Origin: Paenibacillus sp. CF384
Lineage (GTDB): Bacteria; Bacillota; Bacilli; Paenibacillales; Paenibacillaceae
DNA length: 64,000 nucleotides
Direction of reading: 5' to 3'
Assembly: GCF_900106745.1 (NCBI RefSeq)
Contig: NZ_FNNV01000004.1
Coordinates: 124,001-188,000 of the forward strand
Shown: positions 1-8,233 of the stretch, in pieces
Position numbering within the stretch: position 1 is the first letter of the stretch
Layout: each line of letters opens with the position of its first letter
Translations under genes and position numbers: made by a program
Notes under the pieces: model-generated
Databases searched by the model: none
Told to the model about the DNA's origin: nothing
What the model saw: only the letters and a program-made list of their open reading frames with translations

Positions 1-1
1 G

Positions 2-316
2 TATGACCGCGTGGTTCATTTTGGTTTCGGCTTATTGCTTGCTTATCCGGCAGTCGAGGTGCTGACCGGCGTAACGGGTTTACGCAAAGGCTGGTCGTAC
101 CTGCTCGTTCCGTGGTTGCTTCTGGGCTTCGCTGCGATCTACGAAATCGGTGAGATGTGGGTCGTATTTGCGGCTCCTCCGGAGAAAGGGAATATGTTTC
201 TTGGCGCGCAGGGTGACAAGTGGGATGCTCAGCACGATATGGAGGTAACGCTTTACGGCGCAATTATTACAATGGTTTGGGTGTGGTTATACAGGCGGAA
301 ACGCGGGAGTGTGTAG
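2..316 (+). CDS. DUF2238 (YjdF-like) membrane protein, 5' truncated by window edge
   Basis: This is the C-terminal part of a gene that starts before the window; the frame is open from base 2 and ends at TAG 314-316. The visible residues begin YDRVVHFGFGLLLAYP, which resembles the conserved core of DUF2238/YjdF integral membrane proteins. About three hydrophobic segments are visible, the last followed by a basic tail (YRRKRGSV). The family is known as a polytopic membrane protein without a firmly assigned reaction, so no function is given. GTG at base 11 could be mistaken for a start but lies inside the conserved core. Confidence 0.7.
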   Translation, partial: YDRVVHFGFGLLLAYPAVEVLTGVTGLRKGWSYLLVPWLLLGFAAIYEIGEMWVVFAAPPEKGNMFLGAQGDKWDAQHDMEVTLYGAIITMVWVWLYRRKRGSV

Positions 317-394
317 AAAATAATAGACGAGAGTGTTACTCTGTCTATATTAATATATGGTGAATTGTGATTCTGTCTATAGAAGTGCTGAGAG

Positions 395-449
395 GGGTGT
401 CCGGCTAGTGAGAGGCGACACCTTATTTTGTATGTAAAGAGGTGTTGTC
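395..449 (+). promoter_or_regulatory. Possible terminator with an alternative hairpin
   Basis: GGTGTC (396-401) can pair with GACACC (417-422), followed by TTATTTT, which resembles an intrinsic terminator for the upstream gene. The ACACC part of the second arm can instead pair with GGTGT at 441-445. The two structures are mutually exclusive. The rest of the 317-509 spacer is AT-rich and shows nothing else clear. Confidence 0.35.
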
Positions 450-509
450 AGCTGGTAGCATGGATTATAATGGATGACATAGGCGAGAGAAGCAGATAGG
501 AAGTGATGG

Positions 510-1082
510 GTGTTACATACGAGGCTTTATATGGTCAGACATGCGGAATCCTCCTATTCGGCCAGAGAGGATCGTACGCGGGGCTTATCGGCACGAGGCC
601 AAGAGGATGTTCACCGAGTTACGGCGCTTCTGCGTGACACGCCTATCGATGCAGTCGTTTCCAGTCCTTACGCGAGAGCAATGCTGACCGTGCAGGGAAT
701 TGCCGAGCAGCGTGGCTTGCCGATTATTTCGTATGAAGAGCTGCGAGAACGACAGCTTCATGGCATTGACTATCCGCTCGGAGAAGGCGAGTTTCAGGCA
801 GCAGTTAAGCGGTCCTTCGAGGATCACGATGCGGCGCTTCCCGGCGGGGAATCGTTCAGGCAGGCGCAGCAGCGGGCAGTGCCGGTTATTAAGGAGCTGC
901 TTCGTGATTATCAAGGTCGATCCATTGCTGTCGGAACGCATGGCAATGTGATGAGTATGATTTTGCATGCGTTTGATGCTCGTTATGGCTGGGAGTTCTG
1001 GAAGAGTACCTCGATGCCGGACGTGTACCGACTGGAGTTTCAACTTGACGAGCTGATTGGAGTCGAGCGTTTATGGAGCTGA
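510..1082 (+). CDS. Histidine phosphatase family protein (phosphoglycerate mutase-like)
   Basis: A 190-residue protein with the N-terminal signature MVRHAES, whose RHxE histidine is the phospho-acceptor of the histidine phosphatase superfamily. A second catalytic-region motif VGTHGNVM lies near residue 147, and LSARGQEDV supplies the typical helix after the RHG loop. The length is normal for small phosphatases related to broad-specificity phosphoglycerate mutases such as PhoE; the substrate cannot be told from sequence. The GTG start at 510 is preceded by AGGAAG at a usable distance. The gene overlaps the following GNAT gene by 10 bases, so the two are probably translationally coupled. Confidence 0.85.
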   Translation: MLHTRLYMVRHAESSYSAREDRTRGLSARGQEDVHRVTALLRDTPIDAVVSSPYARAMLTVQGIAEQRGLPIISYEELRERQLHGIDYPLGEGEFQAAVKRSFEDHDAALPGGESFRQAQQRAVPVIKELLRDYQGRSIAVGTHGNVMSMILHAFDARYGWEFWKSTSMPDVYRLEFQLDELIGVERLWS

Positions 1083-1495
1083 CTTACAGAGAAATGGTCA
1101 TTGCCGACTATGATGAATCTCACGCGTTGTGGCTGAAGACAGAAGGAATGGTGCTGAGCGAAGCCGATTCCCGCGAAGAAATCGCGGGCTACTTAGCGCG
1201 AAACCCGGACTGCAGCTTCGTCTGTGAGGATAGCGGCGGGCAAGTGGTCGGTACGATATTAGGCGGGCATGATGGCAGGCGCGGTTTCATCTATCATGTG
1301 GCTGTATCGCAGGATCAGCGTGGCAAGGGAATTGGGGGCCAGCTCGTGAAGCGGAGTTTGGACAAGCTGCGCGAAGCGGGTATTCAGAAATGTCATCTGT
1401 TCGTCTTGGAGAATAACGAGATCGGCAATCGCTTCTGGGCGCGGTCGGGCTGGACGAGACGATCGGGTATTGCGCTATTTTCGACGGATACTTAG
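1073..1495 (+). CDS. GNAT family N-acetyltransferase
   Basis: A 140-residue single-domain GNAT acyltransferase. The acetyl-CoA pyrophosphate-binding loop is visible as DQRGKGIGGQLV (about residues 82-93), preceded by the beta-4 strand FIYHVAVS. The C-terminal motif NNEIGNRFWARSGWTRR is typical of this family. It overlaps the end of the phosphatase gene by 10 bases, which suggests one transcript. The acceptor substrate is unknown. Confidence 0.85.
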   Translation: MELTYREMVIADYDESHALWLKTEGMVLSEADSREEIAGYLARNPDCSFVCEDSGGQVVGTILGGHDGRRGFIYHVAVSQDQRGKGIGGQLVKRSLDKLREAGIQKCHLFVLENNEIGNRFWARSGWTRRSGIALFSTDT

Positions 1496-1566
1496 GGACG
1501 GCATTGGCGAGTGAGTTTGAAGTAAGACCCATATAAATCACACTAAACATTGGGAGGCACAACAAT

Positions 1567-1872
1567 ATGAATCAGACAAGCATTCAGCACATGGTTATTT
1601 TCAATTTGAAGCACGAGCAAGGATCGGCTGCGGCGGAGCAGTTCTTGAAGGATGGGGAGCGTCTGTTGACCTCGATTCCGGTTGTGCAGGAGTTCAGCGT
1701 GTTTAAACAAGTAAGCGTCAAGAACGATTACGACTATGGCTTCTCCATGGTGTTCAGCAGCCAGGAGGAGTACGAGACTTACAATGCGCATCCGGTGCAT
1801 GTTGATTTTGTAGAGAACAGATGGATTCCGGAGGTTGACCGATTCCTGGAGATTGATTTTAAGAAACTTTAG
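1567..1872 (+). CDS. Dabb family (stress-responsive alpha/beta-barrel) protein
   Basis: A 101-residue protein matching the Dabb/ferredoxin-like alpha+beta barrel family: IQHMVIFNLK at the N-terminus, the central FSMVFSSQEEYETYNAHPVHVDFV segment characteristic of the family, and a short C-terminal strand. Members form dimeric barrels; biochemical roles vary and none is assigned here. ATG 1567 is preceded by GGGAGG (1551-1556) at a good distance. The gene stands between the GNAT gene and a small membrane protein on the same strand. Confidence 0.8.
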   Translation: MNQTSIQHMVIFNLKHEQGSAAAEQFLKDGERLLTSIPVVQEFSVFKQVSVKNDYDYGFSMVFSSQEEYETYNAHPVHVDFVENRWIPEVDRFLEIDFKKL

Positions 1873-1906
1873 GCTTCAGCCATAATTGGGAGGAAGGGAT
1901 ACGGGA

Positions 1907-2152
1907 GTGACAAGGAGACAGGCTGTTGTTGGCGCCATCCTATCGTTGATTTTCCCAAGCCTCGTATATGTCATCCTGTATGTTATTGTCGCGTTGAAAA
2001 ATAGGGCTGAACAGGACTTTGCCTATCACGACAGCTATTTTCTGGTGATGCATGTGGGATGGGGCGGCTATCTGACTTGCGCGGTGCTTGCGATGCTTCT
2101 GTTTACGATCGTGGTCTGGGGATATTGGTTCGTGAGGAAGCTGATTAAGTAG
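1907..2152 (+). CDS. Small two-helix membrane protein, unknown function
   Basis: An 81-residue hypothetical protein with two hydrophobic segments (about residues 7-29 and 48-75) separated by a polar loop rich in D, H and Y, and a basic C-terminus (VRKLIK). GTG 1907 was chosen because GGGAGGAAGG (1888-1897) lies nine bases upstream; the in-frame TTG at 1886 overlaps this ribosome binding site and is unlikely. I do not recognise the family. Confidence 0.6.
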   Translation: MTRRQAVVGAILSLIFPSLVYVILYVIVALKNRAEQDFAYHDSYFLVMHVGWGGYLTCAVLAMLLFTIVVWGYWFVRKLIK

Positions 2153-2209
2153 CAAGGCGAGGCAGAGCGGAGTTGGACAACTTTCGAACAGTGAGAGCGG
2201 TGGTGCTAG

Positions 2210-2680
2210 TTGACTCGTTTAATCAAACAAGCTGAACTGAATGAGCTTGGCCTCGTGCACCGTACGATACGGGAATCTTTTATGGAGTATGAAGGAAAGC
2301 TGCTGCCGCAATCAGGTGCGCTAAGGGAGACGGAGGAGAGCATTCGCCGTGAATTCGAGGCAGGTGGCGGCGCGGTGATCGTCTGGGAGGGTACTGAACC
2401 GATCGGGACGGCGGTTTACTCGTTCAAGGATACCTATATGTACATCGGCAGAGTTTCCGTGAAGCCGGCTTGGCGCGGCAAAGGCATTGGGCGCGAGATC
2501 ATGTCGTACTTGGAGGCTTTTGCAGGCGAACGCGGCTTTGTAGAAACCGAAGTGGGTGTGAGGCTATCGATTCCGGGCAACGTGAGCTTCTACGCGGGAT
2601 TGCAGTATGAGGTAAGGGAGCATCTCTTCTACGCGGAGGGCACGGACAGCTGGTATGTGATGAGGAAGTTGCTTGGTTAA
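2210..2680 (+). CDS. GNAT family N-acetyltransferase
   Basis: A 156-residue GNAT enzyme. The acetyl-CoA loop is AWRGKGIGREIM (about residues 87-98), after the strand YIGRVSVKP. The C-terminal motif VRLSIPGNVSFYAGLQYEV matches the variant in which the N..FY..LGF motif is used. The start is TTG 2210, with a weak purine-rich stretch (GAGAGCGG) upstream; the acceptor is unknown. A strong terminator follows directly. Confidence 0.82.
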   Translation: MTRLIKQAELNELGLVHRTIRESFMEYEGKLLPQSGALRETEESIRREFEAGGGAVIVWEGTEPIGTAVYSFKDTYMYIGRVSVKPAWRGKGIGREIMSYLEAFAGERGFVETEVGVRLSIPGNVSFYAGLQYEVREHLFYAEGTDSWYVMRKLLG

Positions 2681-2688
2681 TAGCATTA

Positions 2689-2745
2689 AAAAGGGGTTGC
2701 CACCTCATCCGGGTTTCGCGGATGGAGGGCAACCCCTTTGATTTG
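2689..2745 (+). terminator. Intrinsic terminator after the GNAT gene
   Basis: AAAGGGGTTGCC (2690-2701) pairs with GGCAACCCCTTT (2728-2739), with an inner CATCC/GGATG extension. The run of A before and T after makes it potentially bidirectional. Confidence 0.85.
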
Positions 2746-2948
2746 TAGAAGAGAGGTAACAGATATAAGAGAGGTCCACAGCTACCGTTCTTTAGCTGAA
2801 AATGTTGTTTTTCGCTGTGAGAGCGGTATGGTGGACCGCTCTTTGCGTGGAAATGCTCGTATTTGAACAATGTGCGGTAACAGGTACCGTTCAGGTGGAT
2901 GGACTTGAGTAGTTACTAGCTTATTTAGTGAGCTCATCGGGGGAATGA
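2746..2948. other. Intergenic spacer with one hairpin
   Basis: No gene is seen here. One clear palindrome, GAGCGGT (2821-2827) with ACCGCTC (2835-2841), lies in the middle. The spacer leads directly into the 51-bp array. Confidence 0.5.
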
Positions 2949-3224
2949 GTGGTACTAGGTGCTACACATGGGCAGGATGCGTCGGGTTTGAGTGGAAGAG
3001 TGGTTCTAGGTGCTATACATGGGCTCGATTCGACGGATTTGAGTGGAAGAGTGGTTCTGGGTGCTACACATGGGCTCGATTCGTCGGGATTGAGTGGAAG
3101 AGTGGTTCTGGGTGCTACACATGGGCTCGATTCGTCGGGATTGAGTGGAAGAGTGGTTCTAGGTGCTACACATGGGCTCGATTCGTCGGGATTGAGTGGA
3201 AGAGTGGTACTGGGTGCTACACAT
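2949..3224. repeat. 51-bp tandem repeat array (about 5.4 copies)
   Basis: Units begin with GTGGTNC at 2949, 3000, 3051, 3102, 3153 and 3204, an exact 51-bp period. Because 51 is a multiple of three, several frames stay open and would encode a 17-residue repeat, but no codon bias or start supports a protein. The array lies between convergent genes and stops three bases before the etfA stop codon. Confidence 0.95.
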
Positions 3225-3226
3225 AT

Positions 3227-4264
3227 TTAGTTGCTCGAATTCGATAGAATCCGCTCGAACTCCGTGGTGAGGAGCGGTACGACCTCGAACAAGTCGCCGA
3301 CGATGCCGTAATCGGCAACGCCGAAGATGGGGGCGTCAGGGTCTTTGTTGATTGCGACGATGACGCGGGATTGGCTCATGCCGGCGAGATGCTGAATGGC
3401 ACCGCTAATTCCGCAGGCGATGTAGAGCTTTGGCGTGACCGTTTTGCCGGTCTGGCCAATCTGCAGCGCGTAGTCGCAGTAGCCGGCATCGCAGGCACCA
3501 CGCGAGGCGCCGACTGCGCCGCCGAGCACCTGTGCCAGCGCTTCGAGAGGCGCGAAGCCGTCCGCGCTGCGCACACCTCTGCCGCCGGCGATGATGATAT
3601 CCGCCTCGGCGAGATCGACCCGTCCGCTGGCTTTGCGAACGACGTCGCGGACAATGGTCCATAAAGGCGGCGCGGTGTAAGGCAGCGCCGCTATTGTGCC
3701 CTCGCTGCCGGCGTCGACCAGCTCCGCGACGGGCAAGTTGTTCGGACGCACCGTGATGACGCACGGTGCGCCTTGTTCGATGCGCCGCTGCTCGAACGCT
3801 TTGCCGGCGTAGAGCGGTCGAGTGAAGATCGCGCCTTCGACATCGCCGTCCTCCGGCACGGTGACGGCAGTCACATCCGCGATGTGGCCGCCTTGCACGG
3901 CGGCGGCCACGCGGGGCGCGAGCTCGCGCCCCGCCGCGGTGTGGCCGAGCAGAATGATGCTCGGCTGCACCGCAGCAACGGCTGCGCCGATGGCGGCGGC
4001 GTACGCCTCGGGCGCAAAGCCCGCCAGGGCGGGGTCGTCAACGACATGGACGACCCCCGCCCCCCGGGCGGCAAGCTCGGCGGCAGCTGCAGCGAGCGCC
4101 GCCGAGCTTGCCGCCGAACCGCCGCCGGCCAAGACGGCATGCACGCTGCCGCCGTCTCCGGCCAGCAGCCTGGCGACGCCGAGCGCTTCCAGCGCCACGC
4201 GCCGCAGTTTGCCCTCCGCGCACTCGGCATACACGAGTGCCGTTCGTTTCATTTGATCGCTCAT
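3227..4264 (-). CDS. etfA: Electron transfer flavoprotein subunit alpha
   Basis: A 345-residue EtfA. The N-terminal domain has the ETF alpha/beta fold, here very Ala-rich. The C-terminal FAD-binding domain shows the family signature: GGRGVRSADGF, VGASRGACDAGY, QIGQTGKTVTPKLYIACGIS and INKDPDAPIF. With EtfB it carries electrons from acyl-CoA dehydrogenase to a membrane oxidoreductase, here probably FadF. The ATG at 4264 follows GGAGG at a good distance. It is downstream of etfB on the same strand, but 525 bp away: a decayed etfB copy and a 51-bp array fill the gap. Its stop codon nearly touches another 51-bp array. Confidence 0.95.
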   Translation of the reverse strand: MSDQMKRTALVYAECAEGKLRRVALEALGVARLLAGDGGSVHAVLAGGGSAASSAALAAAAAELAARGAGVVHVVDDPALAGFAPEAYAAAIGAAVAAVQPSIILLGHTAAGRELAPRVAAAVQGGHIADVTAVTVPEDGDVEGAIFTRPLYAGKAFEQRRIEQGAPCVITVRPNNLPVAELVDAGSEGTIAALPYTAPPLWTIVRDVVRKASGRVDLAEADIIIAGGRGVRSADGFAPLEALAQVLGGAVGASRGACDAGYCDYALQIGQTGKTVTPKLYIACGISGAIQHLAGMSQSRVIVAINKDPDAPIFGVADYGIVGDLFEVVPLLTTEFERILSNSSN

Positions 4265-4298
4265 CGCTCGTATACCTCCACAGAATAAATAGTGGTGC

Positions 4299-4432
4299 TC
4301 AGACCAGCTTCGCTTCGAGAATTGAAGTAAATCCGCCAGCGCGGCTGTCAGCTCGTCAGTCGTGCCGGCGAGCTTGCGGTCAATGGCGGGAATCTGCGCA
4401 CGAACAGAGGCAACTCGACCGCTCCGTCCGCG
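4299..4432 (-). pseudogene. Decayed duplicate of the etfB 3' end
   Basis: Read on the minus strand, this stretch matches the last 130 or so bases of the intact etfB (4790-4923). Shared blocks include TCAGAnCAG at the stop, TTCGCTTCG, GTGCCGGCGAGCTTGCGG and CGCTCCGTCCGCG. One frame still reads RKLAGTTDELTAALADLLQ against RKLAGTPGEQATALADLLQ in EtfB. Frameshifts near both ends and in-frame stops show it is not translated. It sits about 35 bases upstream of etfA, where an ancestral etfB probably ended. Confidence 0.8.
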
Positions 4433-4456
4433 AAACTATGGTTGTTAAGCTATTAA

Positions 4457-4775
4457 GTAGCTAACCCAGGTAGCTACATTGGCGAGAAATGATGCACATG
4501 CGGGAAAGTAGCTAACCCAGGTAGCTTCATTGGCGAGAAACGATGCAACTGCGAGAAAGTAGCATACCCAGGTAGCTACATTGGCGAGAAATGATGTAAC
4601 TGCGAGAAAGTAGCTAACCCAGGTATCTACATTGGCGAAAAATCATGGAACTGCGAGAAAGTAGGAAACCCAGGTAGCTTCATTGGCGAGAAACGATGCA
4701 ACTGCGAGAAAGTAGCATACCCAGGTAGCTACATTGGCGAGAAATGATGCAACTGCGAGAAAGTAGCTCACCTAG
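4457..4775. repeat. 51-bp tandem repeat array with hairpin units (6.3 copies)
   Basis: Unit starts (GTAGCT or close variants) lie at 4457, 4508, 4559, 4610, 4661, 4712 and 4763, an exact 51-bp period. Most units carry the palindrome GTAGCTA, 7-nt loop, TAGCTAC or a one-mismatch form, followed by a conserved TTGGCGAGAAA block and GCGAGAAA. The array separates the intact etfB from the etfB relic and etfA. Its sequence differs from the 51-bp array on the other side of etfA, although the period is identical. Confidence 0.95.
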
Positions 4776-4789
4776 GGATATACTCGCGC

Positions 4790-5569
4790 TCAGAACAGTT
4801 TCGCTTCGCGCTGCAGTAAATCTGCCAGTGCTGTCGCCTGCTCGCCCGGCGTGCCGGCGAGCTTGCGGCCTGCGGCGCGCACTGGCGGCGCGAGCAGCGC
4901 GACCCGCTCCGTCCGCGGCGCCAAGTCATCGGCGGTGAGCCCGAGCTCTGCTGCGGTCACCTGCCGAAGCGGCTTGCGCTTCGCTTTCATGATGCCCGGC
5001 AGCGAAGGGTAGCGCGGCTCGTTCAACCCCTGTTGCGCTGTGATGAGCGCAGGGAGGGGGATTTCCACCGTCTCTAAGCCCCACTCCGTATCCCTTTCTA
5101 CTACTGCAGTCAGTCCACCGCCGCCGTCCCGCACCTCGATCTTCAGCGCCGCGGACGCATGCGGCACGCCGAGCAGCTCCGCCGCTTGCAGGGCGATGCT
5201 TCCCGCTCCGCGGTCAACGGCAAACAGCCCGGCCAGCAGCAGGTCCGGCTGCAGCGACTTCACGACTGCGGCGAGCGCCGCCGCAATGGCGCGGTCGTTT
5301 CCTTGCAGCCCCTCGTCGCTCACATGAACCGCTTCATCGGCTCCCATCGCAAGGCCGGTGCGAAGCGCTTCAACGGTCCGCTCCGGTCCGCAGCTGACGA
5401 CAGTGACGCTGCCGCCATGGGTTTCGCGCAGCCGAAGCGCTTCCTCCAGCGCGTATTCGTCATACGGATTAATGATGTATTTCACGCTATGCTCGGATAC
5501 AGCCCCGCCAACGAGCTCGATTTTTTCCTCCGTATCAAAGGTTTGCTTCATCAGAACCACTACTTGCAT
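4790..5569 (-). CDS. etfB: Electron transfer flavoprotein subunit beta
   Basis: A 259-residue EtfB of normal length. It begins MQVVVLMKQTFDTEE, has the AMP/FAD-region signature LLAGLFAVDRGAGSIALQ, and contains the conserved VERDTEWGLETVEIPLPALIT and RYPSLPGIMKAKRKP segments. ATG 5569 was preferred: it gives the usual family N-terminus and is 12 bases from GGGAGG, whereas TTG 5578 is only three bases away. It is divergent from fadF, which supports a shared role in beta-oxidation electron transfer. Confidence 0.94.
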   Translation of the reverse strand: MQVVVLMKQTFDTEEKIELVGGAVSEHSVKYIINPYDEYALEEALRLRETHGGSVTVVSCGPERTVEALRTGLAMGADEAVHVSDEGLQGNDRAIAAALAAVVKSLQPDLLLAGLFAVDRGAGSIALQAAELLGVPHASAALKIEVRDGGGGLTAVVERDTEWGLETVEIPLPALITAQQGLNEPRYPSLPGIMKAKRKPLRQVTAAELGLTADDLAPRTERVALLAPPVRAAGRKLAGTPGEQATALADLLQREAKLF

Positions 5570-5792
5570 CGGTACCAAACACCTCCCGATTGTTCGTATC
5601 AGTCATACGGCCGCACCGCGTCCGAATACGTTAAACTAAGCCATCTATCCATGCTTCGCCCAGTGTTACCTTATGAACTTGGCCCTCAAAATAGACCGCA
5701 GCGGGCGCCTTCCATGGAGCCCTTTCCGCATGTTACCGCTTAAGAGGACATATACTGAATCACTCCGCGATTCCAGAAAAGGAGGGATCCCT
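5570..5792. promoter_or_regulatory. Divergent etfB/fadF intergenic region
   Basis: This spacer must contain both promoters. A short inverted repeat, GAATC, 7 nt, GATTC, lies at about 5758-5774, just before the fadF ribosome binding site. It is an operator candidate for a fatty-acid regulator but does not match a FadR consensus well. No regulator gene is next to it. Confidence 0.3.
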
Positions 5793-8219
5793 GTGGGGTT
5801 TTTAAGTACGCATCTGTTTGCGGCGTTGTTGCGATGGCTGCTTTTTGCGGGGATGACGGGAACGGCGCTCTGGTGCTTCTACACCGTTGTGATGCGGCGG
5901 GTCGGCTATATTCGGATGGGCCGCAGCGGTGGTCCCAATCGGCCATTCGCTGCCTCCCACGATACGTCCGATCCCGAAAATGATAACCGCGAGGAGATGC
6001 TGCATACCTCTTCCTTTGCGGCGAACGCAGCGCTCGCATCCGCGGCAACGGGAAACGAAAGTACGCGCAGAGGCTGGGACTTCGTGCTTCAGGTGTTCGG
6101 CCATCGGAAGCTGCTGAAGGATATTCGCAGCGGACTTATGCATGTCGTCATCTTCTACGGGTTTATCATGCTGCAATTCGGTGCGATCGATATCATCTGG
6201 AAAGGAATAAGCGGGAAGCCGCTGCCGCTGCCGGCTTATGACGCTTTTGTCCAGTCTCAGGAAATAACCGTGCTGCTTGTCCTTCTGGCGATTCTGTACG
6301 GCGGTTTTCGGCGTTATGTGGAGCAGCTTAGGCGGCTCAAAAGGGGGTGGAAGCCGTCCCTCGTGCTTTGGTTTATCGGCGGACTGATGGTGACGGTTCT
6401 CCTTACACAATCGTTCGACAGATTGCACGAGACGGGGCAATTGCTCCGGCATGGCTCGCTCTACACGAGCCATGCTCCCGTTTCCTCCACCATAGCGGAA
6501 GCGCTGCGGGATATCGGCATGACAGCAGCTGTGAGCAGGGTTTTTTATGAGTTATTTTGGTGGCTGCACTATGCGGTGCTGCTAGCTTTTCTGGTGTATG
6601 TGCCGCAGTCGAAGCATTTTCACATCATGACAGCGCCCATTAACCTGTGGCTTCGCCGCAAAACGCCCCCAGGCAAACTGGTGCCGCTCGATCTGGAGGA
6701 TGAGGAAGCGGAGTCCTTCGGCGTCGGCGCGGTGGAGCAATTCACGTCCAAACAGCTGCTGGATCTCTACGCTTGCGTCGAATGTGGGCGCTGTACCAAC
6801 GTTTGTCCGGCTTCTAACACCGGAAAGCTGTTGTCGCCGATGCATCTCATCGTGAAGCTGCGTGATCACTTGACCGAGAAGGGGGCGGCGATTACTTCCA
6901 AATCCCCTTGGGTGCCTTCATTCGGCGGGCAAGTCGACAAGCTGCAAACGAGCGCGCATGTGATGACGAGCGCAACGCCGATATGGGTGCAGCGCAGCAG
7001 CAACGTCCACCATTCGGCGCCAACGATGACTACGATCGAACCCACGATGACCGTGCAGCAGCAGGCATGGAACGTGCACGCGGATACGACGGTTTCCGAA
7101 GTGGCGTTGATCGGCGAGGTGATGACGGAGTCGGAGCTGTGGGCCTGCACCACGTGTCGCAGCTGCGAGGAACAGTGCCCCGTAGGCAATGAGCATGTGG
7201 ACAAAATCATCGACATGCGCCGCTACCTCGTCCTCATGGAAGGTCGCATTCCGGCAGAAGGCCAGCGCGCGATGAACAATATCGAGCGGCAGGGCAATCC
7301 GTGGGGGCTTCCGCGCGGCGAACGTGCAGCGTGGCTGAAGGCATACGAGGCAGAAGCAGCTGTACTAAGCGGTGCCGATGTCGGCCGTAGTAGCGGTAGT
7401 GCGAGTCAAACAGCAAAACCCGTTCGAACGATGCAGGAAGCCATTCGGCAAGGCGAGCAGCCGGAGCTGCTGCTGTGGGCCGGCACGATGGGGGCTTATG
7501 ATCAGCGAAGCCGTAAAGTGCTTTTTGCTTTCGTTCGACTGTTGCAGGAGGCTGGCATTCCTTTCGCCGTGCTGGGCGGTGAGGAGAAAAATTCGGGGGA
7601 TACGGCGCGGAGAATGGGCAACGAGCTGCTGTTTCAGACGCTTTGCCGCGATAATGTCGAGACGCTGCAGCGATATGGCATCCGGCGGATTGTTACAATT
7701 TGCCCGCATACCTTCAACTCTCTGAAAAATGAGTATACCGACTTTGGCCTAAACCCTTCGGTCGTCGTCGAGCATCATACGACAATGCTTGCCCGGCTTG
7801 TCGCGCAAGGCAAGCTGCGGCCTGTACATCAAGTGAAGGAACGGATTGTATATCACGATTCTTGTTATTTGGGCCGGTATAACGGCATCTATGATGCTCC
7901 GCGTCAGGTGCTCAGCGCGATACCTGGCGTCAACCTGGTGGAGATGGAGCGAAGCCGGCAGAACGGGATGTGCTGCGGAGCCGGCGGCGGTCTGATGTGG
8001 ATGGAAGAACGCACCGGTCTGCGGGTTAACGAGGCTAGAACCTCGCAGGCACTGGAAACTTCGCCAACGGTCATCGGTTCGGCTTGCCCGTATTGTCTCA
8101 CGATGATGGAGGATGGCATCAAGCAGCTTGGCGTGGAGGAGAAGGTACGAGCAAGGGATGTCGCGGAACTGCTCGCCGAAAGTGTTTTTGGCAAATCGCA
8201 AGCAAGCACTGTCACTTAA
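5793..8219 (+). CDS. fadF: Membrane (Fe-S) heterodisulfide reductase-related protein, ETF:quinone-type electron acceptor
   Basis: An 808-residue protein related to Bacillus FadF. An N-terminal membrane part (several helices within residues 1-290, NarI-like) precedes two 4Fe-4S motifs, CVECGRCTNVCPA near residue 327 and CTTCRSCEEQCPV near 451. Two CCG-type cysteine domains follow; CPHTFNSLKNEY near 639 lies in the first and CCGAGGG near 726 in the second. In this family the protein is thought to take electrons from reduced ETF and pass them to menaquinone. GTG 5793 was chosen because AAGGAGGG lies eight bases upstream; the frame is open further back but lacks a ribosome binding site. fadN follows after 14 bases. 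Confidence 0.88.
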   Translation: MGFLSTHLFAALLRWLLFAGMTGTALWCFYTVVMRRVGYIRMGRSGGPNRPFAASHDTSDPENDNREEMLHTSSFAANAALASAATGNESTRRGWDFVLQVFGHRKLLKDIRSGLMHVVIFYGFIMLQFGAIDIIWKGISGKPLPLPAYDAFVQSQEITVLLVLLAILYGGFRRYVEQLRRLKRGWKPSLVLWFIGGLMVTVLLTQSFDRLHETGQLLRHGSLYTSHAPVSSTIAEALRDIGMTAAVSRVFYELFWWLHYAVLLAFLVYVPQSKHFHIMTAPINLWLRRKTPPGKLVPLDLEDEEAESFGVGAVEQFTSKQLLDLYACVECGRCTNVCPASNTGKLLSPMHLIVKLRDHLTEKGAAITSKSPWVPSFGGQVDKLQTSAHVMTSATPIWVQRSSNVHHSAPTMTTIEPTMTVQQQAWNVHADTTVSEVALIGEVMTESELWACTTCRSCEEQCPVGNEHVDKIIDMRRYLVLMEGRIPAEGQRAMNNIERQGNPWGLPRGERAAWLKAYEAEAAVLSGADVGRSSGSASQTAKPVRTMQEAIRQGEQPELLLWAGTMGAYDQRSRKVLFAFVRLLQEAGIPFAVLGGEEKNSGDTARRMGNELLFQTLCRDNVETLQRYGIRRIVTICPHTFNSLKNEYTDFGLNPSVVVEHHTTMLARLVAQGKLRPVHQVKERIVYHDSCYLGRYNGIYDAPRQVLSAIPGVNLVEMERSRQNGMCCGAGGGLMWMEERTGLRVNEARTSQALETSPTVIGSACPYCLTMMEDGIKQLGVEEKVRARDVAELLAESVFGKSQASTVT

Positions 8220-8233
8220 AAGGGGGGAGCTAT

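Noticed and set aside
2945..3247. Open frames encoding a 17-residue repeat (SGSGCYTWARFVGIEWK type)
   Set aside because: They arise because 51 is divisible by three; two overlapping frames are equally open, and no ribosome binding site is present.
3371..4464. Long open frames antisense to etfA
   Set aside because: The GC-rich, Ala-rich etfA sequence opens several shadow frames; the minus-strand product matches EtfA throughout.
5673..5792. Upstream extension of fadF
   Set aside because: A clear AAGGAGGG and GTG at 5793 mark the start; the extension covers the promoter region shared with etfB.
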